DNA from: Rhizobium sp. L43
GTDB taxonomy: Bacteria > Pseudomonadota > Alphaproteobacteria > Rhizobiales > Rhizobiaceae
Length of the DNA: 64,000 nt
Direction of reading: 5' to 3'
NCBI RefSeq assembly: GCF_002531725.1
Contig: NZ_NWSQ01000016.1
Coordinates: forward strand, 124,001-188,000
Shown: piece after piece, positions 1-7,215 of the stretch
Layout: every line of letters begins with the position of its first letter
Numbering within the stretch: the stretch's first letter is position 1
Made by a program: the position numbers and the translations under genes
The notes under the pieces: model-generated
The model's input: only the letters and a program-made list of their open reading frames with translations
The model's database searches: none
Told to the model about the DNA's origin: nothing

Positions 1-417
1 ACCTATCTGCCCGATATGGCGGAAACCATTGCTCGGTTGATCGACCGGGCCGATCGGCTGCCGCCCTTTGCCGTCTATCATATGGATGGTTTCTGGGATG
101 CGGATGGCATGCAGATGGCCGAAACGATCAAGCGCGTTGCCGGCGGCAAGGCGAAGATCGGCCGTTTTCCCTGGTGGATCGTACCGCTCGCAGCCCCCTT
201 TATTCCGATGATGCGCGAGATCAACGAGATGCGTTATCTCTGGAAGATGCCGCTGCGGATGCGAAACGACAAGCTGGTTGCCGAACTCGGCAAGGAACCG
301 CAGACGCCGATCGACGAGGCGGTCAGGGCTTCGCTCGCGGCGCTCGGCTGCCTGCCCGAACCGCATCGCGACGTGGCCGCTGCCTTTATCGGGCATTCGC
401 CTGAGAATGCGGGTTAG
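1..417 (+). CDS. NAD(P)-dependent epimerase/SDR family protein, C-terminal part
   Basis: The reading frame is open from base 1 to a TAG at 415-417, so the gene starts upstream of the window and only about 138 C-terminal residues are visible. The segment resembles the substrate-binding end of extended SDR (epimerase-type) proteins: a PPFAVYHMDGFWDADGM stretch, a hydrophobic helix around WWIVPLAAPFIPMM, and an acidic tail. The Rossmann fold and catalytic YxxxK lie outside the window, so substrate and reaction cannot be judged. The stop overlaps by three bases the stop of the convergent kinase pseudogene. Confidence 0.6.
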   Translation, partial: TYLPDMAETIARLIDRADRLPPFAVYHMDGFWDADGMQMAETIKRVAGGKAKIGRFPWWIVPLAAPFIPMMREINEMRYLWKMPLRMRNDKLVAELGKEPQTPIDEAVRASLAALGCLPEPHRDVAAAFIGHSPENAG

Positions 418-1214
418 GTCTGCAACTCTGCCAGCGCGATCCGGGCGACCGTCAGGGCTTTTTCTGCCTGCTCGACATTGGGATCACCGAGGAACCAGGC
501 GGCGGAAAGGCCGGAATAGGCGGCGATCCATCGCAGCAGCCGCTTCGGCTCGAGCCGGGCCTCGGCAGAGACGATGGCGAGCTGGCGGCGGAAACGGACG
601 GGGTCGGTGATAACAGGCAATTCCTCGTTGGCGAAGATGTTGGCGAAATCGAAGCCGCGCTCGCCGTGGAGCCGCTTCGGATCGATCGCCAGCCAGCCGC
701 GCGCTTCGAAATCGAGGATATTTTCGTGATGGATATCGCCGTGGAGGACGGCGAGGTCGCGCGGATCGGCAAGCAGGGCATTGGCGATCGCCGAGCAATC
801 GGCAAGCGTGCCGCCATGTTTGCCGGCGGCCGGTTCGAGATCGCGGAACCAGCGACTGAGGGGAATGGGATCGGGAATCGGCTTTGCGCGCGGCGCATGC
901 AGCCGTGCCGCGGTGCGGCAGAGAATGCGGCTTGCTTCGTCATCCTCGCCGTCCATCGCCATGGCAAGCAGCGAGCGTTTGCCGGTTGCCCGTTCCAGCA
1001 ATACGGCGTCGCCTTCGTGGGCATAGACATGCACTGCGCCGTCGCCGTTCCACCATTACATCAGCAGCGCGCCATATCGTTCGTCGATATCGGTGGCGAC
1101 CTTCAACATGGCGGGCCTCTCCTGCCAGCGGACCGGCAACAGGCGGCTCGAATGGGTGATGATGGGGTCGCCGTCTGATATGAGCGACCAGCGATCGAGA
1201 TAGGGAGCGAACAT
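414..1214 (-). pseudogene. APH(6)/streptomycin-kinase-like phosphotransferase with an internal stop
   Basis: Read on the minus strand from ATG at 1212-1214, the frame encodes about 266 residues of an aminoglycoside/hydroxyurea kinase of the APH(6) type, broken once by TAA at 1056-1058 after residue 52. The part before the stop (MFAPYLDRWSLISDGDPI) and the part after it (WWNGDGAVHVYAHEGDAVLL) align with one continuous family profile, so the frame is intact apart from this codon. The downstream part keeps the Brenner-type catalytic motif LHGDIHHENIL and the IDPKRLHGERGFDFAN metal-binding segment. A GTG at 1032-1034 could allow a 206-residue product lacking the N-lobe. A single base change or a sequencing error would both explain it. 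Confidence 0.72.
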
Positions 1215-1302
1215 GGCGTCCTACATAGGGATCCCGAATGCAGAAATCCCACCCTTCGGCGGGATTTTGCGGTTTGTTGAGAGGCCTTTACTCCTCATTC
1301 GG

Positions 1303-1374
1303 CGTCATCCTCGGCCTTGTGCCGAGGATCTGCTGCACGGGCGGCAGATGCTCGGGACAAGCCCGAGCATGACG
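1303..1374. repeat. Palindromic intergenic repeat element
   Basis: A 72-base element opens with CGTCATCCTCGG and closes with CCCGAGCATGACG. Inside are two hairpins (CCTCGGCCTTGTGCCGAGG and CTCGGGACAAGCCCGAG). This build of an outer inverted repeat around inner hairpins is typical of dispersed intergenic elements in Rhizobiaceae. A related fragment (GGATGACGGAAGAGGAGGG) appears near 63918. A further hairpin with AAATCCC/GGGATTT arms lies at 1244-1267. Confidence 0.65.
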
Positions 1375-1408
1375 GAAGAGGAGTTGGCCGACTTTGCCAG
1401 CAATCTGG

Positions 1409-1434
1409 GAAATCCCGCCACAAAGCGGGATTTC
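1409..1434 (-). terminator. Terminator-like hairpin after the ene-reductase gene
   Basis: AAATCCCGC (1410-1418) and GCGGGATTT (1425-1433) form a nine-pair stem with a six-base loop, 20 bases past the stop of the minus-strand Old Yellow Enzyme gene. No long T tract follows, so the mechanism is uncertain. Confidence 0.5.
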
Positions 1435-1453
1435 GTCGTTTGTACCGAAAGAC

Positions 1454-2578
1454 TCAGGCGACTTTTTCAAGTGCGGGATAGTCGATATAGCCCTGGGCGG
1501 TGCCGCCGTAGAAGGTCGACTGGTCGGGCGTGTTGAGCGGCAGGTTCTTCGCCAGCCGTTCGACGAGATCCGGATTGGCGATGAAGGGCTTGCCGAAGGC
1601 GACGAGATCGGCGTGGCCGCTTTCGGCGGCATCGATCGCCAGATCGCGGTCATAGCCGTTGTTGACCATCCAATTGGCCTTGCCGCCGGCCTTTTCATAG
1701 GCCTGGCGCAGCGCCTTATAGTCGAAGGAGGGGTTGTCGCCCTGCTTGTAGTCCCGGTCGCCGCCGGTCTGGCCTTCGACGATGTGGATATAGGCAAGGT
1801 CGTATATGGCCAACCTATCGACGACGTAGGTGAAGGTCGCCTGCGGGTTGGAATCGTAGCTATCGTTCGACGGCGTGACCGGCGAAATGCGGATTGCGGT
1901 GCGGCCGGCGCCGATTTCCTTCACCACGGCATCGACGACCTCGAAGGTCAGGCGAGCCCGGTTTTCGATCGAGCCGCCATAGCGGTCGGTTCGGTCGTTG
2001 ATGCCGTCGCGCATGAACTGGTCGAGGAGGTAGCCGTTGGCGCCGTGGATTTCGACGCCGTCGAAACCGGCATCGATCGCTGCGCGGGCGGCCTTGCGGT
2101 AATCCTCGATGATGCCAGGAATTTCAGCCGTTTCGAGTGCGCGCGGCTCGGAGGTATCGGCAAAGCTGCCGCTGCCGTCGGCATTGACCAGGTAGGTCTT
2201 GGACTTGGCGGTACGGTTGGTCGAGGAGACCGGCTTGCCGCCGTCCGGCTGCAGCGTCATGTGCGAGATACGGCCGACATGCCACATTTGAACGACGATC
2301 TTGCCGCCGGCGGCGTGGACGGCATCGGTGACGCGCTTCCAGCCGTCGAGCGCTTCCTTGGTGTAGAGGCCAGGCACGTTGGCATAGCCTTGGCCCTGAT
2401 GGGTGATCGGGGTCGCCTCGGTGATGATCAGGCCTGCCGTGGCGCGCTGGCGGTAATATTCGACGTTGAGGTCGTTCGGAATCGCGCCCGGCGAACGGTT
2501 GCGTGTGAGCGGCGCCATGACGATGCGGTTCTTGACTGCGATGTCGCCGACCTTGGTGGGTTCGAAAAGCTTGGCCAT
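1454..2578 (-). CDS. Old Yellow Enzyme family ene-reductase (NemA-like)
   Basis: This 374-residue FMN flavoprotein belongs to the alkene reductase / N-ethylmaleimide reductase family, which uses NAD(P)H to reduce activated C=C bonds and some nitro compounds in the cytosol. Visible family marks are MAPLTRNRSPG (residues 21-31), IITEATPI (50-58), VVQMWHVGR (95-103), the substrate-binding HGANGYLLDQF with His178 and Asn181, and the DRYGGSIENR segment. The ATG at 2576-2578 is preferred because GGACC precedes it and it matches the family N-terminus; a longer frame would run into the MFS gene. It is the third gene of the minus-strand arsR-MFS-OYE cluster, 25 bases after the MFS stop, which suggests joint control by the ArsR protein in response to an electrophile or xenobiotic (inference). 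Confidence 0.88.
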   Translation of the reverse strand: MAKLFEPTKVGDIAVKNRIVMAPLTRNRSPGAIPNDLNVEYYRQRATAGLIITEATPITHQGQGYANVPGLYTKEALDGWKRVTDAVHAAGGKIVVQMWHVGRISHMTLQPDGGKPVSSTNRTAKSKTYLVNADGSGSFADTSEPRALETAEIPGIIEDYRKAARAAIDAGFDGVEIHGANGYLLDQFMRDGINDRTDRYGGSIENRARLTFEVVDAVVKEIGAGRTAIRISPVTPSNDSYDSNPQATFTYVVDRLAIYDLAYIHIVEGQTGGDRDYKQGDNPSFDYKALRQAYEKAGGKANWMVNNGYDRDLAIDAAESGHADLVAFGKPFIANPDLVERLAKNLPLNTPDQSTFYGGTAQGYIDYPALEKVA

Positions 2579-2603
2579 GATGGTCCTTTCTTTTGCGGGA
2601 GGA

Positions 2604-3770
2604 TCACTCGGCGGGGGCGAGGGCGGCCCGGCCCCGGGCGGAGAGATAGGTGAGCGTTGTCGCACCGAGACCGATCAAGGCCATCAGGGCTGCGGCGAGC
2701 GGAACGCGGGTGAGATCGAAGCCGGCGTCGATTACCAGGCCGCCCACCCAGGCGCCGAGCGCATTGCCGGTGTTGAAGGCGCCGATATTGATGGTTGAAA
2801 CCAGATTGGGCGCGTCCTTGCCGAAGCCGACGACGCCGACCTGAAGCGCCGGCACCGCGGCAAAACTTGCCAATGCCCAGAGGAAGAGGGTGATTTCAGC
2901 CGGGATGAAGAAGCGGCTCGTATAGCTGAAGGCGATCGAGGTGATGGCGATCGCGACGAAGACGCCGGCAAGTGTGACGCCGAGCCGCCAATCGGCAAGC
3001 TTGCCGCCGACGAGATTGCCGACGGTCAACCCGAGGCCGATCAGGAACAGCGTCCAGGTGACGCCTTCCGGCGAAACGCCGGTGACATCACGCAAGAGCG
3101 GTGCGATATAGGTGAAGAGGGCGAACATCGAGGCGGCGAAGAAGACGGTGGTGGAAAGCGCCAGCCACAGGCCGCCATTCCTCAGTGCTGCGATCTCGCG
3201 CAGGATGCTGCCGTTTTCCTGCTGCCTATCCCTGGGCAGGATGGCGATCAGGCCTGCTATGGTGACGATGCCGATGACGGTGACGACGCCGAAGGTGGCG
3301 CGCCAGCCATAGGCCTGGCCGATCGCGGTGCCGATCGGCACGCCGAGAACATTGGCAAGCGTCAGGCCGGTGAACATCAGCGCCACGGCGCGGGCCTTAC
3401 GGTCTTCGGCGACGAGGCCGGCGGCGACGACCGAGCCGATGCCGAAGAAGGCGCCGTGGCAAAGTGCGGTCACGATGCGGGCGATCATCAGGACCCAGTA
3501 GTCGCTCGCCAGAGCGCACAGCAGGTTGCCGGCGATGAAGAAGGCCATCAGCGCAATCAGGGCGGTGCGGCGCTTCAGCTTCGCCGTCGAAACAGCCATC
3601 ACGGGGGCGCCGATCGCAACCGCCAGCGCATAACCGGTGACCAGCCACCCGGCCTGCGGGATGCTGACAGAGAGATCGGCGGCGACTTCGGGCAACAGAC
3701 CCATGATGACGAATTCGGTGGTGCCTATCGCAAACGAGCTCAAGGCGAGAACGAGGAGGGCGAGGGGCAT
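2604..3770 (-). CDS. MFS transporter, DHA1-type drug/metabolite exporter
   Basis: A 388-residue polytopic protein with about twelve membrane segments. It starts MPLALLVLALSSFAIGTTEFVIMG, the usual first helix of the Bcr/AraJ/YdhP-like DHA1 exporters, and continues with GLLPEVAADLSVSIPQAG. A motif-A-like loop (AVSTAKLKRRTALI) sits between helices 2 and 3, and a motif-C-like glycine-rich segment (VLGVPIGTAIGQ) in helix 5. It follows the ArsR regulator after one base and precedes the ene-reductase. The substrate is unknown; export of a compound that the neighbouring reductase also handles is inferred from context only. Confidence 0.85.
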   Translation of the reverse strand: MPLALLVLALSSFAIGTTEFVIMGLLPEVAADLSVSIPQAGWLVTGYALAVAIGAPVMAVSTAKLKRRTALIALMAFFIAGNLLCALASDYWVLMIARIVTALCHGAFFGIGSVVAAGLVAEDRKARAVALMFTGLTLANVLGVPIGTAIGQAYGWRATFGVVTVIGIVTIAGLIAILPRDRQQENGSILREIAALRNGGLWLALSTTVFFAASMFALFTYIAPLLRDVTGVSPEGVTWTLFLIGLGLTVGNLVGGKLADWRLGVTLAGVFVAIAITSIAFSYTSRFFIPAEITLFLWALASFAAVPALQVGVVGFGKDAPNLVSTINIGAFNTGNALGAWVGGLVIDAGFDLTRVPLAAALMALIGLGATTLTYLSARGRAALAPAE

Positions 3771-3771
3771 T

Positions 3772-4065
3772 CTAAAGATCCTGCGTCAGTTGCTTCAGGA
3801 AGGCGGCAATCGTTTCTTCGTTGCGCTTGTAGAAGATCCACTGGCCGACGCGTTTGGTGGTGACGAGGCCGGCGCGATGCAGGGTTCCCAAATGAGCCGA
3901 GACCGTCGATTGCGACAGGCCGCAGCGCTCGAACTGGCTGGCGCAGACGCCCATTTCGAAAGGATGCTCCTGCGACGGGAAATGTTGCTCTGGATTTTTC
4001 AGCCAGCTCAGAATGTCCATCCGGGTGGGGTGGCCGAGTGCCTTGATAATCTCGTCTTTGTCCAT
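3772..4065 (-). CDS. ArsR/SmtB-family winged-helix repressor
   Basis: A 97-residue winged-helix regulator with ALGHPTRMDILSWL at residues 9-22 and the recognition helix LSQSTVSAHLGTLHRAGL at 50-67, followed by a wing (GQWIFYKRN). The ATG at 4063-4065 is preferred; the frame stays open upstream, but the extra residues run into the operator and do not fit the family. The metal-binding ELCVCDL motif of classical ArsR is absent. Instead Cys41 and Cys48 flank the recognition region, which could allow redox or electrophile sensing (inference). It heads the ArsR-MFS-ene-reductase cluster and has a palindrome immediately upstream. In Sinorhizobium the gene at this position beside the AbcR sRNAs is also an ArsR-type regulator (recalled synteny). 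Confidence 0.85.
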   Translation of the reverse strand: MDKDEIIKALGHPTRMDILSWLKNPEQHFPSQEHPFEMGVCASQFERCGLSQSTVSAHLGTLHRAGLVTTKRVGQWIFYKRNEETIAAFLKQLTQDL

Positions 4066-4094
4066 CGTGGTTCGCCGAACTATAAATCGTGTTT

Positions 4095-4110
4095 GATCGA
4101 TATATCGATC
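4095..4110. promoter_or_regulatory. Candidate ArsR operator
   Basis: GATCGATATATCGATC is a perfect 16-base palindrome ending 30 bases before the ArsR start codon. Its position and symmetry suit autoregulation by the dimeric repressor. Direct binding is inferred. Confidence 0.55.
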
Positions 4111-4181
4111 GTCAGACTTCGGTATGCAAATCACGGAGGCGTGAGGCGGCGAATTTTATCGAGTGAGCAAAATTTGGGCAA

Positions 4182-4293
4182 AAAAAAGGGCCACCGGAAA
4201 ACCAGGGCCCTTGTAATTGTGAAGGTCAAAAACCTCCAGAGGGGAACAGCTAATGCGGTGGTACTGGGAGAGAAACCACAAGATGCATCAGCT
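4182..4293 (-). ncRNA. AbcR-type trans-acting sRNA, copy nearest the arsR gene
   Basis: The minus strand encodes an sRNA of about 112 bases. It contains unpaired pyrimidine segments CTCCCAGTACCACCGC and TGTTCCCCTCTGGAGG, which match the anti-Shine-Dalgarno loops of the AbcR (alpha-r15) family. It ends in a strong intrinsic terminator: GGGCCCTGG-TTTT-CCGGTGGCCC followed by eight T. AbcR RNAs are Hfq-dependent repressors of ABC-transporter and other mRNAs in Rhizobiales. The core from about 4188 to 4261 is nearly identical to the second copy. The 5' end (about 4293) is estimated from the -10 box at 4300-4305. Which copy corresponds to AbcR1 or AbcR2 cannot be fixed here, so no symbol is given. 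Confidence 0.85.
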
Positions 4294-4299
4294 GAGAGA

Positions 4300-4356
4300 G
4301 ATATGGTGCTTCCCCAGGCAGGTTTCAATGCTTTTTTGTGCATGTCTGCTATGCGC
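4300..4356 (-). promoter_or_regulatory. Promoter and palindrome of the first AbcR-like sRNA
   Basis: On the minus strand TTGAAA (4323-4328) and CATATC (4300-4305) are spaced by exactly 17 bases. Just upstream, 4338-4356 holds the imperfect palindrome GTGCATGTCTGCTATGCGC, a T-N11-A-type LysR half-site pattern homologous to the palindrome before the second copy. LsrB/VtlR is the obvious candidate regulator because its gene is adjacent. Confidence 0.6.
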
Positions 4357-4402
4357 CGCACAATTTTTTTGCGGTGCGGTATTTTCCTGAGGGAGCAAGG
4401 CA

Positions 4403-4517
4403 AAAAAAGAGGGCCACTGGAAAACCAGGGCCCTTATAAGTGTGAAGGTCAAAAACCTCCAGAGGGGAACAGCTAATGCGGTGGAACTGGGAGGAAAAGC
4501 CACCATGTGCATCAGCT
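4403..4517 (-). ncRNA. AbcR-type trans-acting sRNA, copy nearest lsrB
   Basis: This is the second tandem minus-strand sRNA, about 115 bases long. It carries CCTCCCAGTTCCACCGC and CTGTTCCCCTCTGGAGG as probable target-pairing loops, and an intrinsic terminator made of GGGCCCTGG-TTTT-CCAGTGGCCC then TC and seven T (4402-4434). It shares the central and terminator segments with the first copy, but the 5' stem differs, as expected for paralogous AbcR RNAs with overlapping yet distinct targets. The 5' end (about 4517) is inferred from the -10 box. The terminator of this copy precedes the promoter of the other, so each should be made separately. Confidence 0.85.
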
Positions 4518-4523
4518 ATGTGC

Positions 4524-4597
4524 GATATGGTGGTTTATTGGGCAAACGGCAACCCTTATTTGCGCATGCCAGTCATGCGCCTTCTGCATAGTATGCA
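4524..4597 (-). promoter_or_regulatory. Promoter and two palindromes of the second AbcR-like sRNA
   Basis: TTGCCG (4547-4552) and CATATC (4524-4529) on the minus strand are 17 bases apart. Upstream lie GCGCATGCCAGTCATGCGC (4562-4580, perfect 7-base arms) and TGCATAGTATGCA (4585-4597, perfect 6-base arms). Both have the T-N11-A flavour of LysR boxes and sit between the promoter and the end of lsrB. The double site is stronger than that of the other copy, which predicts tighter LsrB control of this copy (inference). Confidence 0.62.
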
Positions 4598-4616
4598 AAA
4601 CGTCGACAAAACCGGC

Positions 4617-5513
4617 TTAAAAGTTCCAGTTTCTGGCCTTGCTGACGATGAAATCACGGAAGGCCTTCAGCTTAGCGGCATTCTTGATCTCGTCGGGATA
4701 GCAGAAATAGGTATCGAAGGAGGGAACGTCGGCATTGATCGCCAGCTGAATCAGCCCGGGGTCGCGGCCGACGATATAATCCGGCAGGCAGGCGACGCCG
4801 ATTCCGAGCAGGGCGGCGCGCTTGATCGAGGTCTGGCTGTTGATCTGCAGATGCGGAATACGCTTGTTGTCGGACGAGCGGCCGGCGACCTCGAGCCAGT
4901 TGACGTCGAGCAGATAGCTTGGCGCGGGCTCGCCGAAGGTAATGATGCGGTGATTGTCGAGATCCTCGATCTTCTGCGGCTCGCCATGGCGGTTGATGTA
5001 GGAGGGAGCGGCATAGACGTGCATGTGCACGGTAAAGAGCTTGCGCTGGATGAGGTCGGACTGTTGCGGCTGGCGCAGGCGGATGGCGCAGTCGGCATGG
5101 CGCATGTTTACATCCACTTCCTCGTTGTCGAGGATCAGCTGGATCTGCACATCGGGATAAAGCTGCAGGAATTCCTGGATTTTGTCGGTCAGCCAGCCCT
5201 GGCCGAGGCCGACCGTCGTGGTGACGCGCAGCTTGCCGGACGGCGTCTCATTCGTCTCGGTGAGCTGCATCTTCACGGTTTCGAGCTTCAGCAGCACGTC
5301 ATGGGCGGTGCGGTAAAGCAGCTCGCCCTGTTCCGTCAGAATCAGGCCGCGCGCATGGCGATGAAACAGCTTGGTGCCGACATCCTGCTCCAGCGCGCTG
5401 ACCTGGCGGCTGATGGCGGATTGGGACAGATGCAGTTTATCCGCCGCATGCGTGAACGAACCCGCCTCGGCAGCTGCGTGAAAAATACGCAGCTTGTCCC
5501 AATCCAATGGCAT
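4617..5513 (-). CDS. lsrB: LysR-family regulator LsrB/VtlR
   Basis: A 298-residue LysR-type regulator. It begins MPLDWDKLRIFHAAAEAGSF and has the winged helix ADKLHLSQSAISRQVSALEQ at about residues 24-43, then the periplasmic-binding-like effector domain. Sequence style and synteny (AbcR sRNAs downstream, trxB upstream, lrp beyond) identify LsrB of Sinorhizobium, the orthologue of Brucella/Agrobacterium VtlR, which activates an AbcR sRNA and affects redox balance, envelope and host infection. The ATG at 5511-5513 is chosen because GGGGGA precedes it; the frame allows five extra residues. It follows trxB after 22 bases, so co-transcription with the thioredoxin reductase is likely. Confidence 0.88.
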   Translation of the reverse strand: MPLDWDKLRIFHAAAEAGSFTHAADKLHLSQSAISRQVSALEQDVGTKLFHRHARGLILTEQGELLYRTAHDVLLKLETVKMQLTETNETPSGKLRVTTTVGLGQGWLTDKIQEFLQLYPDVQIQLILDNEEVDVNMRHADCAIRLRQPQQSDLIQRKLFTVHMHVYAAPSYINRHGEPQKIEDLDNHRIITFGEPAPSYLLDVNWLEVAGRSSDNKRIPHLQINSQTSIKRAALLGIGVACLPDYIVGRDPGLIQLAINADVPSFDTYFCYPDEIKNAAKLKAFRDFIVSKARNWNF

Positions 5514-5535
5514 TCCCCCACCCCTCATGCCGATC

Positions 5536-6510
5536 TTACTCCGCTGCCACGGCGACGGGCATGTGGCCCGTCAGATATCGCTCGGCTTCAAGTGCCGCCA
5601 TGCATCCCAGGCCGGCGGCAGTAATCGCCTGGCGGAACGTATCATCGGTCACGTCGCCCGCGGCATAGACCCCCTCCAGGCTGGTCGCGGTCGAATCCGG
5701 TGCGGTCCAGAGATAGCCGTTGTCCTTCAGTTTCAGTTTGTCCTTGAAAAGCTCGGTGGCCGGCGCATGGCCGATGGCGACGAAGACGCCGTCGATCGGC
5801 ATCTCGGTGATCGCCCCGGTTCTGACGTCGCGCAGGCGGGCGCCGGAGACGGATTGCGGCATCGGCGGCTTGGCCGGCGTGCCGGTGATTTCGGCGACTT
5901 CGGTGTTCCACACCACCTTGACGTTGTCCCTGGCGAACAAACGTTCCTGCAGGATCTTCTCAGCCCGGAAGAAATCGCGGCGATGCACCAGTGTCACCGA
6001 CTTGGCGATGTTGGAGAGATAGAGGGCTTCCTCGACGGCGCTGTTGCCACCGCCGACCACGATCACATCCTTGTTGCGATAGAAGAAACCGTCGCAGGTG
6101 GCGCAAGCCGAAACACCAAAACCCTGGAAATGCTGCTCGCTCTCGATACCGAGCCACTTGGCCTTGGCGCCGGTGGCGATGATCAGCGTATCGGCGGTCC
6201 AGACCTGGCCGCTGTCGGTGCGGGCGACGAAAGGACGCTGGTTCATGTCGACTTCGGTCACGACGTCGTTAACGATCTCGGCGCCCACATGTTTTGCCTG
6301 CTGCAGCATCTGTTCCATCAGCCAGGGACCCTGGATCGGATCGGCAAAGCCCGGATAATTCTCGACATCGGTGGTGATCATCAACTGGCCGCCCTGTTCG
6401 AGACCGGCGATCAGAACCGGTTTCAGCATGGCGCGCGCGGCATAGACCGCGGCAGTATAGCCTGCAGGTCCGGAACCGATGATGAGCACCTTGGTATGGC
6501 GGGCGGGCAT
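5536..6510 (-). CDS. trxB: Thioredoxin-disulfide reductase
   Basis: This 324-residue FAD/NADPH enzyme reduces thioredoxin in the cytosol. It shows the FAD-binding GSGPAGYTAAVYAAR (from residue 12), the redox-active CATC (Cys136, Cys139) in ACATCDGFFY, the NADPH-binding GGGNSAVEEALYL and the C-terminal FAD contact GVYAAGDV. The length is the usual one for the family. It is transcribed toward lsrB and divergently from the lrp-type gene; the 231 bases between them hold both promoters. Pairing trxB with the redox-linked regulator lsrB fits a thiol-homeostasis role. Confidence 0.95.
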   Translation of the reverse strand: MPARHTKVLIIGSGPAGYTAAVYAARAMLKPVLIAGLEQGGQLMITTDVENYPGFADPIQGPWLMEQMLQQAKHVGAEIVNDVVTEVDMNQRPFVARTDSGQVWTADTLIIATGAKAKWLGIESEQHFQGFGVSACATCDGFFYRNKDVIVVGGGNSAVEEALYLSNIAKSVTLVHRRDFFRAEKILQERLFARDNVKVVWNTEVAEITGTPAKPPMPQSVSGARLRDVRTGAITEMPIDGVFVAIGHAPATELFKDKLKLKDNGYLWTAPDSTATSLEGVYAAGDVTDDTFRQAITAAGLGCMAALEAERYLTGHMPVAVAAE

Positions 6511-6741
6511 GTCATTTCCTTTCGACTGGGCAGGAGGCGGCGGCTAGATGGCGATTGCGGCCGTTTCGCGGTCCATGCGCCATTTATGAACGTCCAATGC
6601 TTTTATTCAAGGGCAGCCTTGCGTTACCAACAAGCCAAATCGCCCGGATGTGCAAGAATCCGTCATCGGCGTGAAACATTCTTGCGTATTCCGCCGCTTT
6701 ATATAGAAGCTCCCCGCGGAGAATTAAAGAAAGGCCATGAT

Positions 6742-7209
6742 GTGGGTCGCGCCGAGCTCGACGTCATCGACATAAAGATACTCCGGGAATTGCAGGCCGA
6801 CGGCCGCATGACCAATGTGGAGCTCGCCGATCGCGTCGGCATCTCGGCGCCGCCCTGCCTGCGCCGGGTGCGCAAGCTCGAGGAAGCCGGCATCATCGAG
6901 GGCTACCATGCGATGCTGAACAGCCCGAGGCTCGGCTTCGATCTGGTTGCTTTCTGCATGGTCGGCCTCAAGCACCAGTCGGAAGGCAATCTCAAGGCGT
7001 TTGCCGCGGCGACTGCCGAATGGCCGCTGGTGCGCCAGGCCTGGATGGTCTCCGGCGACAGTGATTTCCTGCTGCATTGCGTGGCTGAAAATCTCACCCA
7101 CTTCCAGGATTTCGTCATCGAAGTGCTGACGGCGAACGAGCATGTCGATACCGTGCGCACCATGCTGACGATCCGGCAGGTGAAGAAGCTCGGACTTGTA
7201 GAAGTCTGA
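6742..7209 (+). CDS. lrp: Lrp/AsnC-family regulator
   Basis: A 155-residue protein with an N-terminal helix-turn-helix (MTNVELADRVGISAPPCLRR, residues 23-42) and a C-terminal RAM/AsnC ligand domain containing the GDSDFLL segment. Lrp-type proteins form octamers that control amino-acid metabolism. The start is taken as GTG at 6742 because AAGAAAGG lies seven bases upstream and the nearby ATGs are out of frame; the frame remains open far upstream only as antisense to trxB. Synteny with the lsrB-trxB-lrp block of Sinorhizobium supports the call. Confidence 0.85.
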   Translation: MGRAELDVIDIKILRELQADGRMTNVELADRVGISAPPCLRRVRKLEEAGIIEGYHAMLNSPRLGFDLVAFCMVGLKHQSEGNLKAFAAATAEWPLVRQAWMVSGDSDFLLHCVAENLTHFQDFVIEVLTANEHVDTVRTMLTIRQVKKLGLVEV

Positions 7210-7215
7210 GACAGC

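Noticed and set aside
5494-6740. Long plus-strand frame running into the Lrp gene
   Set aside because: The part before 6742 is antisense to trxB and lsrB and has no family features. Only the Lrp portion is real.
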